Source: Pandoraea terrae (GTDB taxonomy: Bacteria > Pseudomonadota > Gammaproteobacteria > Burkholderiales > Burkholderiaceae). Taken from it: a stretch of 64,000 nt of DNA. This document shows positions 37,676 to 48,625 of the stretch, in pieces; position 1 is the stretch's first letter; each line of letters opens with the position of its first letter. The position numbers were made by a program, and so were the translations under genes. Under the pieces are notes generated by a model. That model saw only the letters and a list, made by a program, of their open reading frames with translations, was not told where the DNA came from and made no database searches. The stretch spans positions 1 to 64,000 of the forward strand of contig NZ_CABPRZ010000028.1 in assembly GCF_902459695.1 (NCBI RefSeq), read 5' to 3'.

Positions 37676-38377
37676 ATGGCCCGACTACCGCGTCTTTTCA
37701 TTCCCCGTCAGCCGCAGCATGTGATTCTGCGCGGTAATAACCGGCAAGCGATTTTTGCCGACGACGAAGACCGTCGCACTTTTCACGACCGCCTGCGAGA
37801 GGCGGCGCGCGCGCACGGGCTCGCGATCCACGCGTATGCCCTGATGCCGAACCATCTGCATTTGCTGGCAACGCCTGCGGACGAACGCAGCCTGCCGGCG
37901 ACGCTGCAATCGGTCGGCCGTCACTACGTGCTGTACTTCAACCGCCGCCACCAGCGCACGGGCACGCTTTGGGAAGGACGCTACCGTGCGACCGTCATCG
38001 AGGCCGAGCGGTATCTGCTGTTGTGCAGCCGGTATATCGAACTCAATCCGGTGCGCACCGGGCTGACCGACGCGCCCGGGAATTTTCTCTGGTCGAGCTA
38101 CAACCACCACGTCGGTGTGACGGTGGATAGTCTTGTCACCGACCATGCCCTTTATTGGGCGCTCGGCAACACGCCGTTCGAACGGCAGCGCAGCTACGCA
38201 GAGGCGTTCGCGCAGCCGATTTCCGCCGCCGATCTCGACGCATTGCGTACAGCTACGCAAAAGGGGTGGTTGCTCGGCAGCCCCGAATATCAGGCGCGGA
38301 TGACCCTCGCGGCCAACCGCCGGATCAGCCCGTTGACGCGCGGACGCCCGCGCCGAACTCCCGCGTCGTCATCCTGA
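37676..38377 (+). CDS. REP-associated tyrosine transposase (RAYT, Y1 family)
   Basis: RAYTs are domesticated single-copy relatives of IS200/IS605 transposases that act on REP palindromes. The 233-aa protein has the HUH metal motif NHLHLL (H60, H62), the start PRLFIPRQPQHVILRGNNRQ, and a C-terminal block SRYIELNPVRTGL whose tyrosine (Y120) is the likely nucleophile. WEGRYRATVIE and the WSSYNHH segment are typical. No terminal inverted repeats of an ordinary IS are seen. REP-like repeats lie about 100 bases downstream. Confidence 0.9.
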   Translation: MARLPRLFIPRQPQHVILRGNNRQAIFADDEDRRTFHDRLREAARAHGLAIHAYALMPNHLHLLATPADERSLPATLQSVGRHYVLYFNRRHQRTGTLWEGRYRATVIEAERYLLLCSRYIELNPVRTGLTDAPGNFLWSSYNHHVGVTVDSLVTDHALYWALGNTPFERQRSYAEAFAQPISAADLDALRTATQKGWLLGSPEYQARMTLAANRRISPLTRGRPRRTPASSS

Positions 38378-38775
38378 TCATGACGCCGGCCGGTTGCGGC
38401 CAGACGCTGGATTCGTAGGTAACCCGTTGTTACAGTGGAGGAAAGCCGACCTGGAAACATGCCCCAAAATAATCCGACCCTAATTAATGAGGGCCTCCTT
38501 TTGGTGCTGTTTTTAATTGGTGTCTGACCCTAATTAAAGTCTTTGTAATTCTGAAAACCATCGCGTATATTCCAAACTTCGGTCGATGGTGCGATGCGCA
38601 AAATAGCGTGCGCGTGCGTCGGACGGGCCCCGGTGCGTACTGATGAGTGATCCGCAGAGCGATCCAGCGTACGGTCCGGTGTTCGACGCGGGCAGGCGCC
38701 TGTGTCCGGCAACCCCACTTAACCCGGCTGTCAGCGGCGTTTTCGCTGGCGGCCTCGCCTAAAGACGGTGTAACT
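38378..38775. other. Intergenic region between the RAYT gene and gltB
   Basis: About 400 bases with no credible gene. The first half holds the REP-like repeats (38476-38538). The rest is GC-rich and leads to gltB; I did not find a promoter with two good hexamers. A short inverted repeat CAGCG-N7-CGCTG occurs at 38736-38752, just upstream of gltB. Confidence 0.6.
38476..38538 (+). repeat. REP-like repeat pair downstream of the RAYT gene
   Basis: The 12-mer GACCCTAATTAA occurs twice, at 38476-38487 and 38526-38537, exactly 50 bases apart. The second copy is the right arm of an imperfect hairpin (TTTTAATTGGT, loop GTCTG, ACCCTAATTAAA). The first copy can form a short CCCT/AGGG stem. Their position beside a RAYT gene suggests they are its cognate elements. 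Confidence 0.6.
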
Positions 38776-38776
38776 C

Positions 38777-41700
38777 GTGGAAATGAAACAGCAACCGATG
38801 GCAACGGCAGACACGCAACTGTCGGGCGAGGTGTTTGGTGCGCCCGAGGCGCAGGGCATGTATGACCCGAGCAACGAACACGATGCGTGCGGCGTCGGTT
38901 TCGTCGCCCATATCAAGGGCATCAAGAGCCACGCCATCGTCGAGCAGGGTCTGAAGATCCTCGAGAATCTCGATCACCGCGGCGCCGTTGGCGCCGATCC
39001 TTTGATGGGCGACGGCGCAGGCATCCTGCTGCAGATCCCCGATCAGTTCTACCGCGAAGAAATGGCCAAGCAGGGCGTGACCCTGCCGCCGGCCGGCGAA
39101 TATGGCGTCGGCATGATCTTCCTGCCGAAGGAGCATGCGTCGCGCCTTGCGTGCGAGCAGGAACTCGAGCGTACGGTCAAGGCGGAAGGCCAGGTCGTGC
39201 TCGGCTGGCGCGATGTCGCCATCGACCACGACATGCCGATGTCACCCGCGGTGAAGGCAACCGAGCCGGTCATCCGCCAGATCTTCATCGGCCGCGGCCA
39301 GGACATCATGGTGACGGACGCGCTCGAGCGCAAGCTGTACGTCATCCGCAAGACGGCAAGCCACCGCATCCAGGCCCTCAAGCTCAAGCACGGCAAGGAA
39401 TACTTCGTGCCGTCGATGTCGGCGCGTACCATCGTATACAAGGGCCTGCTGCTGTGCGATCAGGTTGGCCGCTACTACCGCGACCTGTCCGACGCCCGCA
39501 CGGTCTCGGCGCTGGCGCTCGTGCACCAGCGCTTCTCCACGAACACGTTCCCGGCCTGGGAACTCGCCCACCCGTACCGCATGGTCGCCCACAACGGCGA
39601 AATCAACACGGTCAAGGGCAACGTCAACTGGCTCAATGCACGTACCGGCGCGATCTCGTCGGCCGTGCTCGGCACCGATCTTCAAAAGCTGTGGCCGCTG
39701 ATCTATCCGGGCCAGTCGGACACTGCGTCGTTCGATAACTGTCTCGAACTGTTGACGATGGCTGGCTACCCGCTCGTGCACGCCGTGATGATGATGATCC
39801 CGGAAGCCTGGGAGCAGCACACGCTGATGGACGACAACCGCCGCGCGTTCTACGAATACCACGCCGCGATGATGGAGCCGTGGGACGGCCCCGCGGCAAT
39901 CGCGTTCACCGACGGCCGCCAGATCGGCGCGACGCTCGACCGTAACGGTCTGCGTCCGGCACGTTATTGCATCACCGACGACGACATGGTCATCCTGGCC
40001 TCGGAATCCGGCGTCCTGCCGGTGCCGGAGTCGAAGATCGTCAAGAAGTGGCGTCTTCAGCCGGGCAAGATGTTCCTGATCGACATGGAACAGGGCCGCA
40101 TCATCGACGACAAGGAACTGAAGGACAACCTCGCCAACGCCAAGCCGTACAAGAGCTGGATCGATGCCGTGCGCATCAAGCTCGATGAAATCGAGCCGAA
40201 GGTCGAGGAAGTCGTCGCGCATCACGACACGGCCACGCCGCTGCTCGACCTGCAGCAGGCGTTCGGCTACACGCAGGAAGAAGTGAAGATGCTGATGACG
40301 CCGATGGCGATCGCCGGCGAAGAGGCGGTCGGCTCGATGGGCAACGATAGCCCACTGGCCGTCATGAGCAACAAGAACAAGACGCTCTATCATTACTTCC
40401 GTCAGTTGTTCGCGCAGGTCACGAACCCGCCGATCGATCCGATCCGCGAAAACCTGGTGATGTCGCTTGTCTCGTTCATCGGCCCGAAGCCGAACCTGCT
40501 CGATACGAACAACATCAACCCGCCGATGCGTCTCGAAGTGTCCCAGCCCGTGCTGGACTTCAAGGACATCGCCAAGATCCGTCACATCGACAAGTACACG
40601 GGCGGCAAATTCCGTTCGTACGAACTGAACATCTGCTATCCGGCCGCCTGGGGCAAGGAAGGCATCGAGGCGCGTCTGGCCTCGTTGTGCGCCGAAGCCA
40701 TCGATGCGGTCAAGTCGGGCTACAACATCCTGATCGTCTCGGATCGCCTGACCAACCGCGATCAGGTCGCGATCCCGGCACTGCTCGCCACATCGGCCGT
40801 TCACCAGCATCTGGTGGCGCAAGGGCTGCGCACGAGCACGGGTCTCGTCGTCGAGACGGGTTCGGCGCGTGAAGTGCATCATTTCGCGCTGCTGGCCGGT
40901 TACGGCGCGGAAGCGGTGCATCCGTACCTCGCCATGGAAACGCTGGCGTCGATCGCCAAGAAGCAGGGCGGCGACCTGAGCCCGGAAAAGGCGGTCAAGC
41001 ATTTCGTGAAGGCGGTCGGCAAGGGCCTGCACAAGGTCATGTCGAAGATGGGCATCTCGACGTACATGTCGTACACGGGCGCGCAGATCTTCGAAGCCAT
41101 CGGCCTGTCGCCTGAACTGGTCAACAAGTACTTCCAGGGCACGGCGTCGAACGTCGGCGGCATCGGCATCTTCGAAGTGGCCGAGGAAGCGGTGCGTCTG
41201 CATCGCGACGCCTTCGGCGACGATCCGGTGCTCTCGAACATGCTCGACACCGGCGGCGAATATGCGTATCGCATCCGCGGCGAAGACCATATGTGGACGC
41301 CGGACGCGATTGCGAAGCTGCAACACTCGACCCGTTCGAATTCGTACCAGACGTACAAGGAATACGCGAACCTCATCAACGACCAGAGCAAGCGCCAGAT
41401 GACGCTGCGCGGTCTGTTCGAGTTCCGCGTTGATCCGCAGCGCGCGATTGCGCTGGACCAGGTGGAATCGGCGAAGGAAATCGTCAAGCGTTTCGCCACC
41501 GGCGCGATGTCGCTCGGCTCGATCTCGACCGAAGCGCACGCCACGCTGGCCGTCGCCATGAACCGGATCGGCGGCAAGTCGAATACCGGTGAGGGCGGCG
41601 AAGACGCACGCCGTTACCGCAACGAACTCAAGGGCATTCCCATCAAGAAGGGCGAGACGCTCGCGGGCATCGTCGGTGAAGATGTGATCGAAGCGGACAT

Positions 41701-43513
41701 CGAACTGCAGGAAGGCGATTCGCTGCGTTCGAAGATCAAGCAGGTCGCCTCGGGCCGGTTCGGCGTGACCGCCGATTACCTCGTGTCGGCCGACCAGATC
41801 CAGATCAAGATGGCGCAAGGCGCGAAGCCCGGCGAGGGCGGTCAGTTGCCCGGCCACAAGGTCACGGAATACATTGGCAAGCTGCGTTACGCCGTGCCGG
41901 GTGTCGGCTTGATCTCGCCGCCGCCGCACCACGACATCTACTCGATCGAAGATCTGGCGCAGCTGATCCACGATCTGAAGAACGTCAACAGCGCGTCGTC
42001 GATTTCGGTCAAGTTGGTGTCGGAAGTCGGCGTCGGCACGGTTGCCGCCGGTGTCGCCAAGGCCAAGGCCGATCACGTCGTGATCGCCGGTCATGACGGC
42101 GGCACGGGCGCTTCGCCGCTGTCGTCGGTCAAGTACGCCGGTTCGCCGTGGGAGCTGGGTCTCGCCGAAACGCAACAGACGCTGGTGCTGAACCGTCTGC
42201 GCGGCCGTATCCGCGTGCAGGCCGACGGCCAGATGAAAACGGGCCGCGACGTCGTGATCGGCGCACTGCTTGGTGCGGACGAGTTCGGTTTCGCGACCGC
42301 GCCGCTCGTCGTCGAGGGCTGCATCATGATGCGCAAGTGCCATCTGAACACCTGCCCGGTCGGCGTCGCGACGCAAGATCCGGTGCTGCGCAAGAAATTC
42401 CAGGGCAAGCCGGAACACGTCGTCAATTACTTCTTCTTCGTGGCCGAAGAAGTGCGTGAAATCATGGCGCAACTCGGCATCTCGAAGTTCGACGACCTGA
42501 TCGGCCGCGCGGACCTTCTGAACACGAAGTCGGGTGTCGATCACTGGAAGGCCAAGGGCCTCGACTTCTCGCGCATTTTCCATCTGCCGGAAGTCGAAGA
42601 CGCGGTGCCGCGCCTGCACGTGGAGAATCAGGATCACGGTCTGTCGCATGCGCTCGACCACACGTTGATCGAGAAGGCGCTGCCGGCGCTGGAAAAGGGC
42701 GAACACGTGTCGTTCATCCAGCCGGTGCGCAACCGTAACCGTACGGTCGGCGCGATGCTGTCGGGCGAAGTCGCCAAGCGCTACGGTCACGACGGTCTGC
42801 CGGACGACACGATTCACGTTCAGTTGAAGGGCACGGCCGGCCAGAGCTTCGGTGCGTTCCTCGCGAAGGGCATCACGCTCGATCTGGTCGGCGACGGTAA
42901 CGACTACGTTGGCAAGGGGCTGTCCGGCGGCCGCATCATCGTGCGTCCGACCAACGATTTCCGCGGCGACGCCGAAGACAACATCATCGTCGGCAATACG
43001 GTGATGATCGGCGCGATCGAAGGCGAAGCGTTCTTCAACGGCGTGGCCGGCGAACGCTTCTGCGTGCGCAACTCGGGCGCCACGGCGGTCGTGGAAGGCA
43101 CGGGCGATCACGGCTGCGAATACATGACGGGCGGCACGGTGGTCGTGCTCGGCGAGACGGGCCGCAACTTCTCCGCCGGCATGTCGGGCGGCGTCGCCTA
43201 TGTCTATGACGCAGACGGCACGTTCAACGCCAAGTGCAACACGGCGATGGTCGCGCTGGATCCGGTGCTGCCGCACGGCGAGCAGGAGCGCACGGTCGAT
43301 ACGGGCCTGTGGCATCGCGGCCAGACCGACGAAGCCTTGCTGCGCGACCTGATCGAGCGCCACTTCCAGTACACCGGTTCGTCGCGCGCGAAGGCGTTGC
43401 TCGAAGACTGGGACAGCGCACGCCGCAAATTCGTCAAGGTGTTCCCGAACGAGTACAAGCGGGCCCTGGGCGACATGGCGAAATCCACGCAAAAGCAAGC
43501 ACTGGCGGCCTGA
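38777..43513 (+). CDS. gltB: Glutamate synthase (NADPH), large subunit
   Basis: GltB makes two glutamates from glutamine and 2-oxoglutarate. The 1578-aa protein has a short propeptide followed by the catalytic N-terminal cysteine of the glutaminase domain in HDACGVGF (C38). A central domain, an FMN-binding synthase domain (with [18 protein letters not shown]), the 3Fe-4S cysteines C1182, C1188 and C1193, and the C-terminal beta-helix with repeated glycines follow. GTG 38777 is chosen; ATG 38783 is possible. gltD follows after 94 bases. Confidence 0.97.
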   Translation: MEMKQQPMATADTQLSGEVFGAPEAQGMYDPSNEHDACGVGFVAHIKGIKSHAIVEQGLKILENLDHRGAVGADPLMGDGAGILLQIPDQFYREEMAKQGVTLPPAGEYGVGMIFLPKEHASRLACEQELERTVKAEGQVVLGWRDVAIDHDMPMSPAVKATEPVIRQIFIGRGQDIMVTDALERKLYVIRKTASHRIQALKLKHGKEYFVPSMSARTIVYKGLLLCDQVGRYYRDLSDARTVSALALVHQRFSTNTFPAWELAHPYRMVAHNGEINTVKGNVNWLNARTGAISSAVLGTDLQKLWPLIYPGQSDTASFDNCLELLTMAGYPLVHAVMMMIPEAWEQHTLMDDNRRAFYEYHAAMMEPWDGPAAIAFTDGRQIGATLDRNGLRPARYCITDDDMVILASESGVLPVPESKIVKKWRLQPGKMFLIDMEQGRIIDDKELKDNLANAKPYKSWIDAVRIKLDEIEPKVEEVVAHHDTATPLLDLQQAFGYTQEEVKMLMTPMAIAGEEAVGSMGNDSPLAVMSNKNKTLYHYFRQLFAQVTNPPIDPIRENLVMSLVSFIGPKPNLLDTNNINPPMRLEVSQPVLDFKDIAKIRHIDKYTGGKFRSYELNICYPAAWGKEGIEARLASLCAEAIDAVKSGYNILIVSDRLTNRDQVAIPALLATSAVHQHLVAQGLRTSTGLVVETGSAREVHHFALLAGYGAEAVHPYLAMETLASIAKKQGGDLSPEKAVKHFVKAVGKGLHKVMSKMGISTYMSYTGAQIFEAIGLSPELVNKYFQGTASNVGGIGIFEVAEEAVRLHRDAFGDDPVLSNMLDTGGEYAYRIRGEDHMWTPDAIAKLQHSTRSNSYQTYKEYANLINDQSKRQMTLRGLFEFRVDPQRAIALDQVESAKEIVKRFATGAMSLGSISTEAHATLAVAMNRIGGKSNTGEGGEDARRYRNELKGIPIKKGETLAGIVGEDVIEADIELQEGDSLRSKIKQVASGRFGVTADYLVSADQIQIKMAQGAKPGEGGQLPGHKVTEYIGKLRYAVPGVGLISPPPHHDIYSIEDLAQLIHDLKNVNSASSISVKLVSEVGVGTVAAGVAKAKADHVVIAGHDGGTGASPLSSVKYAGSPWELGLAETQQTLVLNRLRGRIRVQADGQMKTGRDVVIGALLGADEFGFATAPLVVEGCIMMRKCHLNTCPVGVATQDPVLRKKFQGKPEHVVNYFFFVAEEVREIMAQLGISKFDDLIGRADLLNTKSGVDHWKAKGLDFSRIFHLPEVEDAVPRLHVENQDHGLSHALDHTLIEKALPALEKGEHVSFIQPVRNRNRTVGAMLSGEVAKRYGHDGLPDDTIHVQLKGTAGQSFGAFLAKGITLDLVGDGNDYVGKGLSGGRIIVRPTNDFRGDAEDNIIVGNTVMIGAIEGEAFFNGVAGERFCVRNSGATAVVEGTGDHGCEYMTGGTVVVLGETGRNFSAGMSGGVAYVYDADGTFNAKCNTAMVALDPVLPHGEQERTVDTGLWHRGQTDEALLRDLIERHFQYTGSSRAKALLEDWDSARRKFVKVFPNEYKRALGDMAKSTQKQALAA

Positions 43514-43607
43514 GACCGCAAGCGCGGCGCGGCGACGGGGTGAGGGCCCCGGCGCCGGCCGCGCCGGCTCAGACATGAGTTAATACGAATCTATCGATAG
43601 AAGAGAC

Positions 43608-45074
43608 ATGGGCAAGGTCACAGGTTTTCTCGAATTCGAGCGCCAGCATGAGTCCTACGAAGCGCCGCTCGCACGCGTCAAGCATTACAAGGAGTTCGTG
43701 CTCGCATTGTCGGACGAACAGGCCAAGCTGCAAGGCGCACGCTGCATGGACTGCGGCATTCCGTTCTGCAACAACGGTTGCCCGGTGAACAACATCATTC
43801 CCGACTTCAACGACCTGGTGTATCGCCAGGACTGGAAGACGGCGATCCAGGTGCTGCACTCGACCAACAACTTTCCCGAGTTTACGGGCCGCATCTGCCC
43901 GGCGCCCTGCGAAGCGGCGTGCACGCTGAACATCAACAGCGACGCGGTCGGCATCAAGTCGATCGAACATGCGATCATCGACAAGGCCTGGAGCGAGGGT
44001 TGGGTCGAGCCGCAATTGCCGAAGCACAAGACCGGCAAGACGGTCGCCGTCGTCGGTTCGGGCCCTGCCGGCATGGCGGTCGCCCAGCAACTGGCGCGCG
44101 CCGGTCATGACGTGACCGTGTTCGAGAAGAACGATCGTGTCGGCGGCCTGCTGCGTTATGGCATTCCCGACTTCAAGCTGGAGAAGTGGCTGATCGACCG
44201 CCGCATGCGCCAGATGGAAGCCGAAGGCGTGACGTTCCGCACCGGTGTCTACATCGGCCGCGAAGCGCCCGACGCGTTCATCAACAACTTCTCGAAAGAG
44301 ACAATCTCGCCGGAGCAGCTTCAGGCGCAATTCGACGCCGTGGTGCTCGCCGGTGGCGCCGAGCAGCCGCGCGACCTGCCGGTGCCGGGCCGCGAGCTCG
44401 CAGGCGTCCATTACGCGATGGAATTCCTGCCGCAGCAGAACAAGGTCAACGCCGGCGACAAGCTGCCGAACCAGATGCTCGCGACGGGCAAGCACGTCAT
44501 CGTGATCGGTGGCGGCGACACGGGGTCGGATTGCGTGGGCACGTCGAACCGCCATGGCGCGAAGAGCATCACGCAGTTCGAGCTGCTGCCGCAGCCGCCC
44601 GAAGAAGAGAACAAGCCGATGGTCTGGCCGTACTGGCCGATCAAGCTGCGCACCTCGTCGAGCCATGACGAAGGTTGCGAGCGCGATTGGGCGGTCGCCA
44701 CGAAGCGTCTGGAAGGCAAGAACGGCAAAGTTGAGAAGCTGATCGCCGTGCGCGTCGAATGGAAGGATGGCAAGATGCAGGAAGTGCCGGGCTCGGAGTT
44801 CGAGCTCAAGGCTGACCTGGTACTGCTGGCCATGGGTTTCGTTTCGCCGATCCAGACGATGCTCGATGCCTTCGGTGTCGAGAAGGACGCACGCGGCAAT
44901 GCGCGCGCCGCCACGGAAGGCGACCGCGCTTACGCAACCAGCGTACCGAAGGTCTTCGCCGCCGGCGACGTGCGGCGCGGTCAATCGCTCGTGGTATGGG
45001 CGATCCGCGAAGGCCGTCAGTGCGCACGCACGGTCGACGCGTTCCTGATGGGACACTCGGAGCTGCCGCGCTGA
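43608..45074 (+). CDS. gltD: Glutamate synthase (NADPH), small subunit
   Basis: GltD takes electrons from NADPH via FAD and passes them through two 4Fe-4S clusters to GltB. The 488-aa protein has cluster cysteines C46, C49, C54, C58 and C97, C101, C105, the FAD motif [12 protein letters not shown] (G150-G155) and the NADPH motif [15 protein letters not shown]. The C-terminal [20 protein letters not shown] is typical. It is transcribed with gltB and ends before a strong terminator. Confidence 0.97.
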   Translation: MGKVTGFLEFERQHESYEAPLARVKHYKEFVLALSDEQAKLQGARCMDCGIPFCNNGCPVNNIIPDFNDLVYRQDWKTAIQVLHSTNNFPEFTGRICPAPCEAACTLNINSDAVGIKSIEHAIIDKAWSEGWVEPQLPKHKTGKTVAVVGSGPAGMAVAQQLARAGHDVTVFEKNDRVGGLLRYGIPDFKLEKWLIDRRMRQMEAEGVTFRTGVYIGREAPDAFINNFSKETISPEQLQAQFDAVVLAGGAEQPRDLPVPGRELAGVHYAMEFLPQQNKVNAGDKLPNQMLATGKHVIVIGGGDTGSDCVGTSNRHGAKSITQFELLPQPPEEENKPMVWPYWPIKLRTSSSHDEGCERDWAVATKRLEGKNGKVEKLIAVRVEWKDGKMQEVPGSEFELKADLVLLAMGFVSPIQTMLDAFGVEKDARGNARAATEGDRAYATSVPKVFAAGDVRRGQSLVVWAIREGRQCARTVDAFLMGHSELPR

Positions 45075-45135
45075 TCGTCGAGTGAGGACAGGTTGAGAGG
45101 AGGAGGGTGCGGCGGTAGGCTGCCACACCACGGAG

Positions 45136-45171
45136 AACCGCCCGGACGGCAACGTTCCGGGCGGTTTTTTT
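45136..45171 (+). terminator. Intrinsic terminator after gltD
   Basis: AACCGCCCGGA at 45136-45146 pairs with TCCGGGCGGTT at 45156-45166, followed by a run of T to 45171. Confidence 0.9.
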
Positions 45172-45279
45172 GTCCGGCGCTTGCGGACTTCCTTGGCTGG
45201 CGTAAGCGGGGGGCATCAGCCCTGGGCGGCCTCGGCGGTCGTCAGCACCTTGCCGCGTGTTTCTTGATTCTGAAGTTAT

Positions 45280-46986
45280 TTAATTCGGAACGGCGACCAG
45301 ATCCGCTTCGTCGGCGATGGCTGTCTTGCCCAACGTGACCGTGTGGTCATGAAAAGCCGCCAGCGTCTCGCGATGGGCGACGCTGACGATCGTCGACCTG
45401 GGCAGCCGGTCGCGCAGCGTTTCGTAGATGTGCTGTTCGGTCTCCGTATCGAGTGCGCTCGTGGCTTCGTCGAGGAACAGGTAATCCGGCTGTTGCAGCA
45501 ACGCGCGCGCCGCCGCGAGCCGTTGTTGCTCGCCGCCGGAGAGCCGTCGCGCCCAATGCGCCTCGGTGTGAAGTTGCGAGGCATACGGGGCGAGGCGCAC
45601 GGCGTCAAGCACGTCGAGACAGGCGGCGTCATCGAAAGCCTCGGGCTCCGACGGATACGCCAGCGCCATTTTCAGCGAACCGATCGGCAGATAGCTTTGT
45701 TGCGGCAGGAACAGCAGCCGTGCATCGGCGGGCACGCGGATACGGCCGCTGCCGAAGGGCCAAAGCCCGGCCATCGCCCGCAGCAACGTGCTCTTGCCGC
45801 ATCCGGACGGCCCGCGAATCAGCCATCGCGCACCGGCCGGAATGATCATCGAGCCCACCGAAGACAAGGGCGCACCATCCGGCAACGACAGCCGCAGGTT
45901 GTTCGTGGCGAGGGCGTGACCCGTCTCGCGCACGATGCCGCCATCCACCGGCGGCGCTTCGACGACGCGCGTGAATTCGCGCAGCCGGTTGACCGTCGCC
46001 TTCCATTCCGCCAGCGTCGCGAAACTGTTGATGAACCACGAGAACGCCTCGCTGACCTGGCCGAAGGCGTCCGTCACGCGCATCAACACACCGAACGTAA
46101 AGGCGCCGGCGAAATAACGGGGCGCGGCAGCCACCAGCGGGAAGATGATCGCCGCCTGCGTATATACGGAGTTGGACAGCATCAGCCGCTTCGTGTAGCG
46201 CATGATGTTCCACCAGTTCTCGCGCACCATGTCGAACGCGCCCCACAAACGGTGACGCTCCGCATCTTCGCCGCGGTACAGCGCGACTTGCTCCGCGCTC
46301 TCGCGCAATCGCACAAGCAGGAAACGGAAATCGGCTTCGACCTGTTGCTGGCGATAGCTCAAGCCAACGAGCGGCCGGCCGACGCGAAAGATGATGAACG
46401 AGCCGACGATGGCGTACACCGCGGCGACCCACACCATATAGCCGGGGATTGTCACGCCCATGCCGTCAAGCGTGAACGACACGGCGCCCGAGAGCGTCCA
46501 GAGAATGGTGACGAACGACAGCAGCGTGACGAACGTCGACAACAAATCGACAGACAGCGCGAGCGAGGTCGATGTCAACGAGCGCAGATCCTCGGAAATC
46601 CGCTGGTCGGGGTTGTCCGCAAGGTGATCGCGCTCGATGCGGTAGTACGCGCGGCGCGCGAACCATTTGCGCAGGTTCACGTCGGTGAGCCACTGCCGCC
46701 ACTTGATTTCCAGCATCTGCCGGAAGTAGATGCGGAACGTCGCAAGGAAGACGAACGTGAACGCGAGAATCGTGAATTCGATGATCGATGACTTGAACAC
46801 AGGCCAGTTCCGATTCTCGAGCGCGTTATAGAAGTTGGTGTTCCACGCGTTGATGCGGACGTTGATAAAGACGATGCCGAGGTTCAGCGCGATCACGAGC
46901 GCCAGCAGGCCGCGGCCTTGCCAGCGTTGTTCGGAGACCCAGTACGGGCGGATCAGCTGCCAGGTGGTCGGGTAGGAACGAGCCAT
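45280..46986 (-). CDS. ABC transporter, SbmA/BacA-type permease fused to ATPase
   Basis: The 568-aa protein joins a membrane domain of the SbmA/BacA (ABC_membrane_2) family with a C-terminal ABC ATPase, like YddA or mycobacterial Rv1819c. Relatives take up vitamin B12, antimicrobial peptides or long-chain lipids; the substrate here is unknown. Six or so hydrophobic segments fill residues 1-330 (ALVIALNLGIVFINVRINAW; FTFVFLATFRIYF). The ATPase has GPSGCGKST, LSGGEQQRL and LFLDEATSALD. Start 46986 (MARSYPTTWQ) is family-like; no clear ribosome binding site. It is divergent from the thiamine operon. Confidence 0.92.
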   Translation of the reverse strand: MARSYPTTWQLIRPYWVSEQRWQGRGLLALVIALNLGIVFINVRINAWNTNFYNALENRNWPVFKSSIIEFTILAFTFVFLATFRIYFRQMLEIKWRQWLTDVNLRKWFARRAYYRIERDHLADNPDQRISEDLRSLTSTSLALSVDLLSTFVTLLSFVTILWTLSGAVSFTLDGMGVTIPGYMVWVAAVYAIVGSFIIFRVGRPLVGLSYRQQQVEADFRFLLVRLRESAEQVALYRGEDAERHRLWGAFDMVRENWWNIMRYTKRLMLSNSVYTQAAIIFPLVAAAPRYFAGAFTFGVLMRVTDAFGQVSEAFSWFINSFATLAEWKATVNRLREFTRVVEAPPVDGGIVRETGHALATNNLRLSLPDGAPLSSVGSMIIPAGARWLIRGPSGCGKSTLLRAMAGLWPFGSGRIRVPADARLLFLPQQSYLPIGSLKMALAYPSEPEAFDDAACLDVLDAVRLAPYASQLHTEAHWARRLSGGEQQRLAAARALLQQPDYLFLDEATSALDTETEQHIYETLRDRLPRSTIVSVAHRETLAAFHDHTVTLGKTAIADEADLVAVPN

Positions 46987-47122
46987 AGTGTGCTTGGAGA
47001 CGACAGGCAAGCCCGCGAACGGGCGGGGGGCAGACTTCACAGCGCATTGTGAACCATGGCCCCGATGTTCGCGGGACAATGGCGCAACGATCCGTTGGAC
47101 CGGCGCGGCGATGCTGCGTTGC

Positions 47123-47152
47123 ATTATGGGTTTCCCGGACGGGAAATGTCAG
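47123..47152 (-). promoter_or_regulatory. Promoter candidate for the SbmA-like transporter with internal palindrome
   Basis: On the minus strand CTGACA (47152-47147) and CATAAT (47128-47123) are 18 bp apart, each matching 5 of 6 consensus bases. The spacer contains the perfect inverted repeat TTTCCC-GGAC-GGGAAA (47131-47146), placed like an operator. The leader to the start at 46986 would be about 130 bases. Confidence 0.4.
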
Positions 47153-47261
47153 CGTTTGTCGTTTACCACGTGTTACATGCCCGGCAGGACGCAAGCGCCC
47201 GCAATAAGGGAAACATTGAAAAACGGGACGTTTGTGCACTGCGATGCGGGCCCCGTCCGTA

Positions 47262-47291
47262 TTGCACGCCCAACGGCGTTTATGTTGTAAT
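47262..47291 (+). promoter_or_regulatory. Promoter candidate for the thi operon
   Basis: TTGCAC at 47262-47267 and TGTAAT at 47286-47291 are separated by 18 bp. Predicted transcription would start near 47298, just before the TPP riboswitch. Confidence 0.45.
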
Positions 47292-47300
47292 GACTCCGGG

Positions 47301-47405
47301 CGAAACAGGGGTGCTTCGTGCGAAGCGGTGTCGGCAGACACGCCGCGCGGGGCTGAGAGAGACCCTTTGCACCCGACCCGGGTAATACCGGCGTGGGAAG
47401 TTTCC
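47301..47405 (+). ncRNA. TPP riboswitch (THI element)
   Basis: The conserved thi-box core is clear: GGGGCTGAGAGAGACCCTTT at 47349-47368, then CACCCGACCCGGGTAATACC and GGCGTGGGAAG. A closing stem pairs GAAAC at 47302-47306 with GTTTC at 47400-47404. The aptamer senses thiamine pyrophosphate. It lies 70 bases ahead of thiO, so it most likely controls translation or premature termination of the thiOSGE transcript. Confidence 0.95.
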
Positions 47406-47474
47406 GACTCCTCCAATGGGGTAAGGTGGCCATCACCGTTTCGTCCTTTTTGCGAACAGGCATAAAGGTTCCCC

Positions 47475-48617
47475 ATGCAATCCCTCGAACTTCATAGCGC
47501 CAACGCGTCCCGTCCGGACGTCGCCATTCTCGGCGGCGGGCTGTCGGGCCGCCTCGTCGCGTGGCAACTCGTGCGCGCGGGGCTGCGCGTCGCGCTTTAC
47601 GAGCGCGGCGGCGCCGACGGTTCGGCCGCCGCCGGCTGGGTCGCCGCCGCGATGCTCGCGCCGCTGGCCGAAGCCGCCGTCGCCGAGCCAAGTATCGTCG
47701 CCATGGGGGCTGCCGGGCTCGAGCAATGGCCGTTCCTCCTCGAGGGGCTGCCCGATCCGGTCTTCTTTCAACGCAACGGCACGCTCGTCGTCTGGCATCA
47801 GCCGGATCGTTCCGAGGCGGTCATGTTCGACCGCCGCATGCGCGCGAACGCGCCCCCGGAACTGCTGCGTGGCGGAGTCGAACGCTTGTCCGGCCAACAA
47901 CTGGGCAACGTGGAACCGGCGTTGGCCGGACGCTTCCAGGAAGGCTGGCTGTTGCCGAACGAAGGGCAACTCGATAACCGTCAACTGCTGAAGTCGCTCG
48001 GGGCCGGGCTGCAGAAGGCCGGTGCCGAGCTGCATTGGCATACCGCGATCGACGAGGGGAATGTGCCCGACGCCGGGCTCGTCATCGATTGCCGGGGGCT
48101 CGGGGCGCGTCCCGTGATGCCGTCGTTGCGCGGCGTGCGCGGCGAAGTGGTGCGGATTCATGCGCCGGGCATCGGGCTACGCCGGCCGGTGCGGCTGCTG
48201 CATCCGCGCTACCCGATCTACATCGCGCCGAAAGAAAACGACCTGTACGTGATCGGGGCCACGGAACTCGAGTCGGAGGACATGTCGCCGATGACTGTAC
48301 GTTCAGCACTCGAGTTGCTGTCGGCGGCCTTTTCGCTGCATCCGGCGTTCGGCGAGGCGCGCATCCTCGAATTGAACGTCAACTGCCGGCCAGCGCTGCC
48401 GGACCATCTGCCGCGCGTGCAGTGGGACGGCAAGCGTACGCTGCGCGTGAACGGCCTGTACCGCCACGGCTACCTGCTGGCCCCGGCGGTGACGGGCGAA
48501 GCGTGCGCGCTGGCGCAGGCGCTGCTGGGCGGCGCGACCGCCGGGCGCACGCTGGATTGGGACACATGGAGAGCAGGACGGCCGTGGCCGGACCTGTTCC
48601 GTCAGACGGAGGCATGA
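47475..48617 (+). CDS. thiO: Glycine oxidase ThiO
   Basis: ThiO is an FAD enzyme that oxidises glycine to dehydroglycine (iminoglycine) for the thiazole half of thiamine. The 380-aa protein has the dinucleotide motif VAILGGGLSGRLVAWQL at 16-32, the GWVAAAMLAP region, and a C-terminal GLYRHGYLLAPAVTG that binds FAD. It is the first gene after the TPP riboswitch. Its stop overlaps the thiS region by 4 bases if thiS begins at 48614. Confidence 0.94.
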   Translation: MQSLELHSANASRPDVAILGGGLSGRLVAWQLVRAGLRVALYERGGADGSAAAGWVAAAMLAPLAEAAVAEPSIVAMGAAGLEQWPFLLEGLPDPVFFQRNGTLVVWHQPDRSEAVMFDRRMRANAPPELLRGGVERLSGQQLGNVEPALAGRFQEGWLLPNEGQLDNRQLLKSLGAGLQKAGAELHWHTAIDEGNVPDAGLVIDCRGLGARPVMPSLRGVRGEVVRIHAPGIGLRRPVRLLHPRYPIYIAPKENDLYVIGATELESEDMSPMTVRSALELLSAAFSLHPAFGEARILELNVNCRPALPDHLPRVQWDGKRTLRVNGLYRHGYLLAPAVTGEACALAQALLGGATAGRTLDWDTWRAGRPWPDLFRQTEA

Positions 48618-48625
48618 GCAAGACG

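Noticed and set aside
37676-38377. The RAYT gene as an ordinary IS200-type insertion sequence
   Set aside because: No partner gene, no terminal structures immediately at the gene borders and a RAYT-like sequence; a domesticated RAYT with nearby REP-like repeats fits better.
39242-43576. A 1444-codon open frame on the minus strand opposite gltB
   Set aside because: It lies wholly antisense to a clearly conserved gltB, has an Arg/His/Asp-rich composition typical of mirror frames in GC-rich DNA, and shows no recognisable domain.
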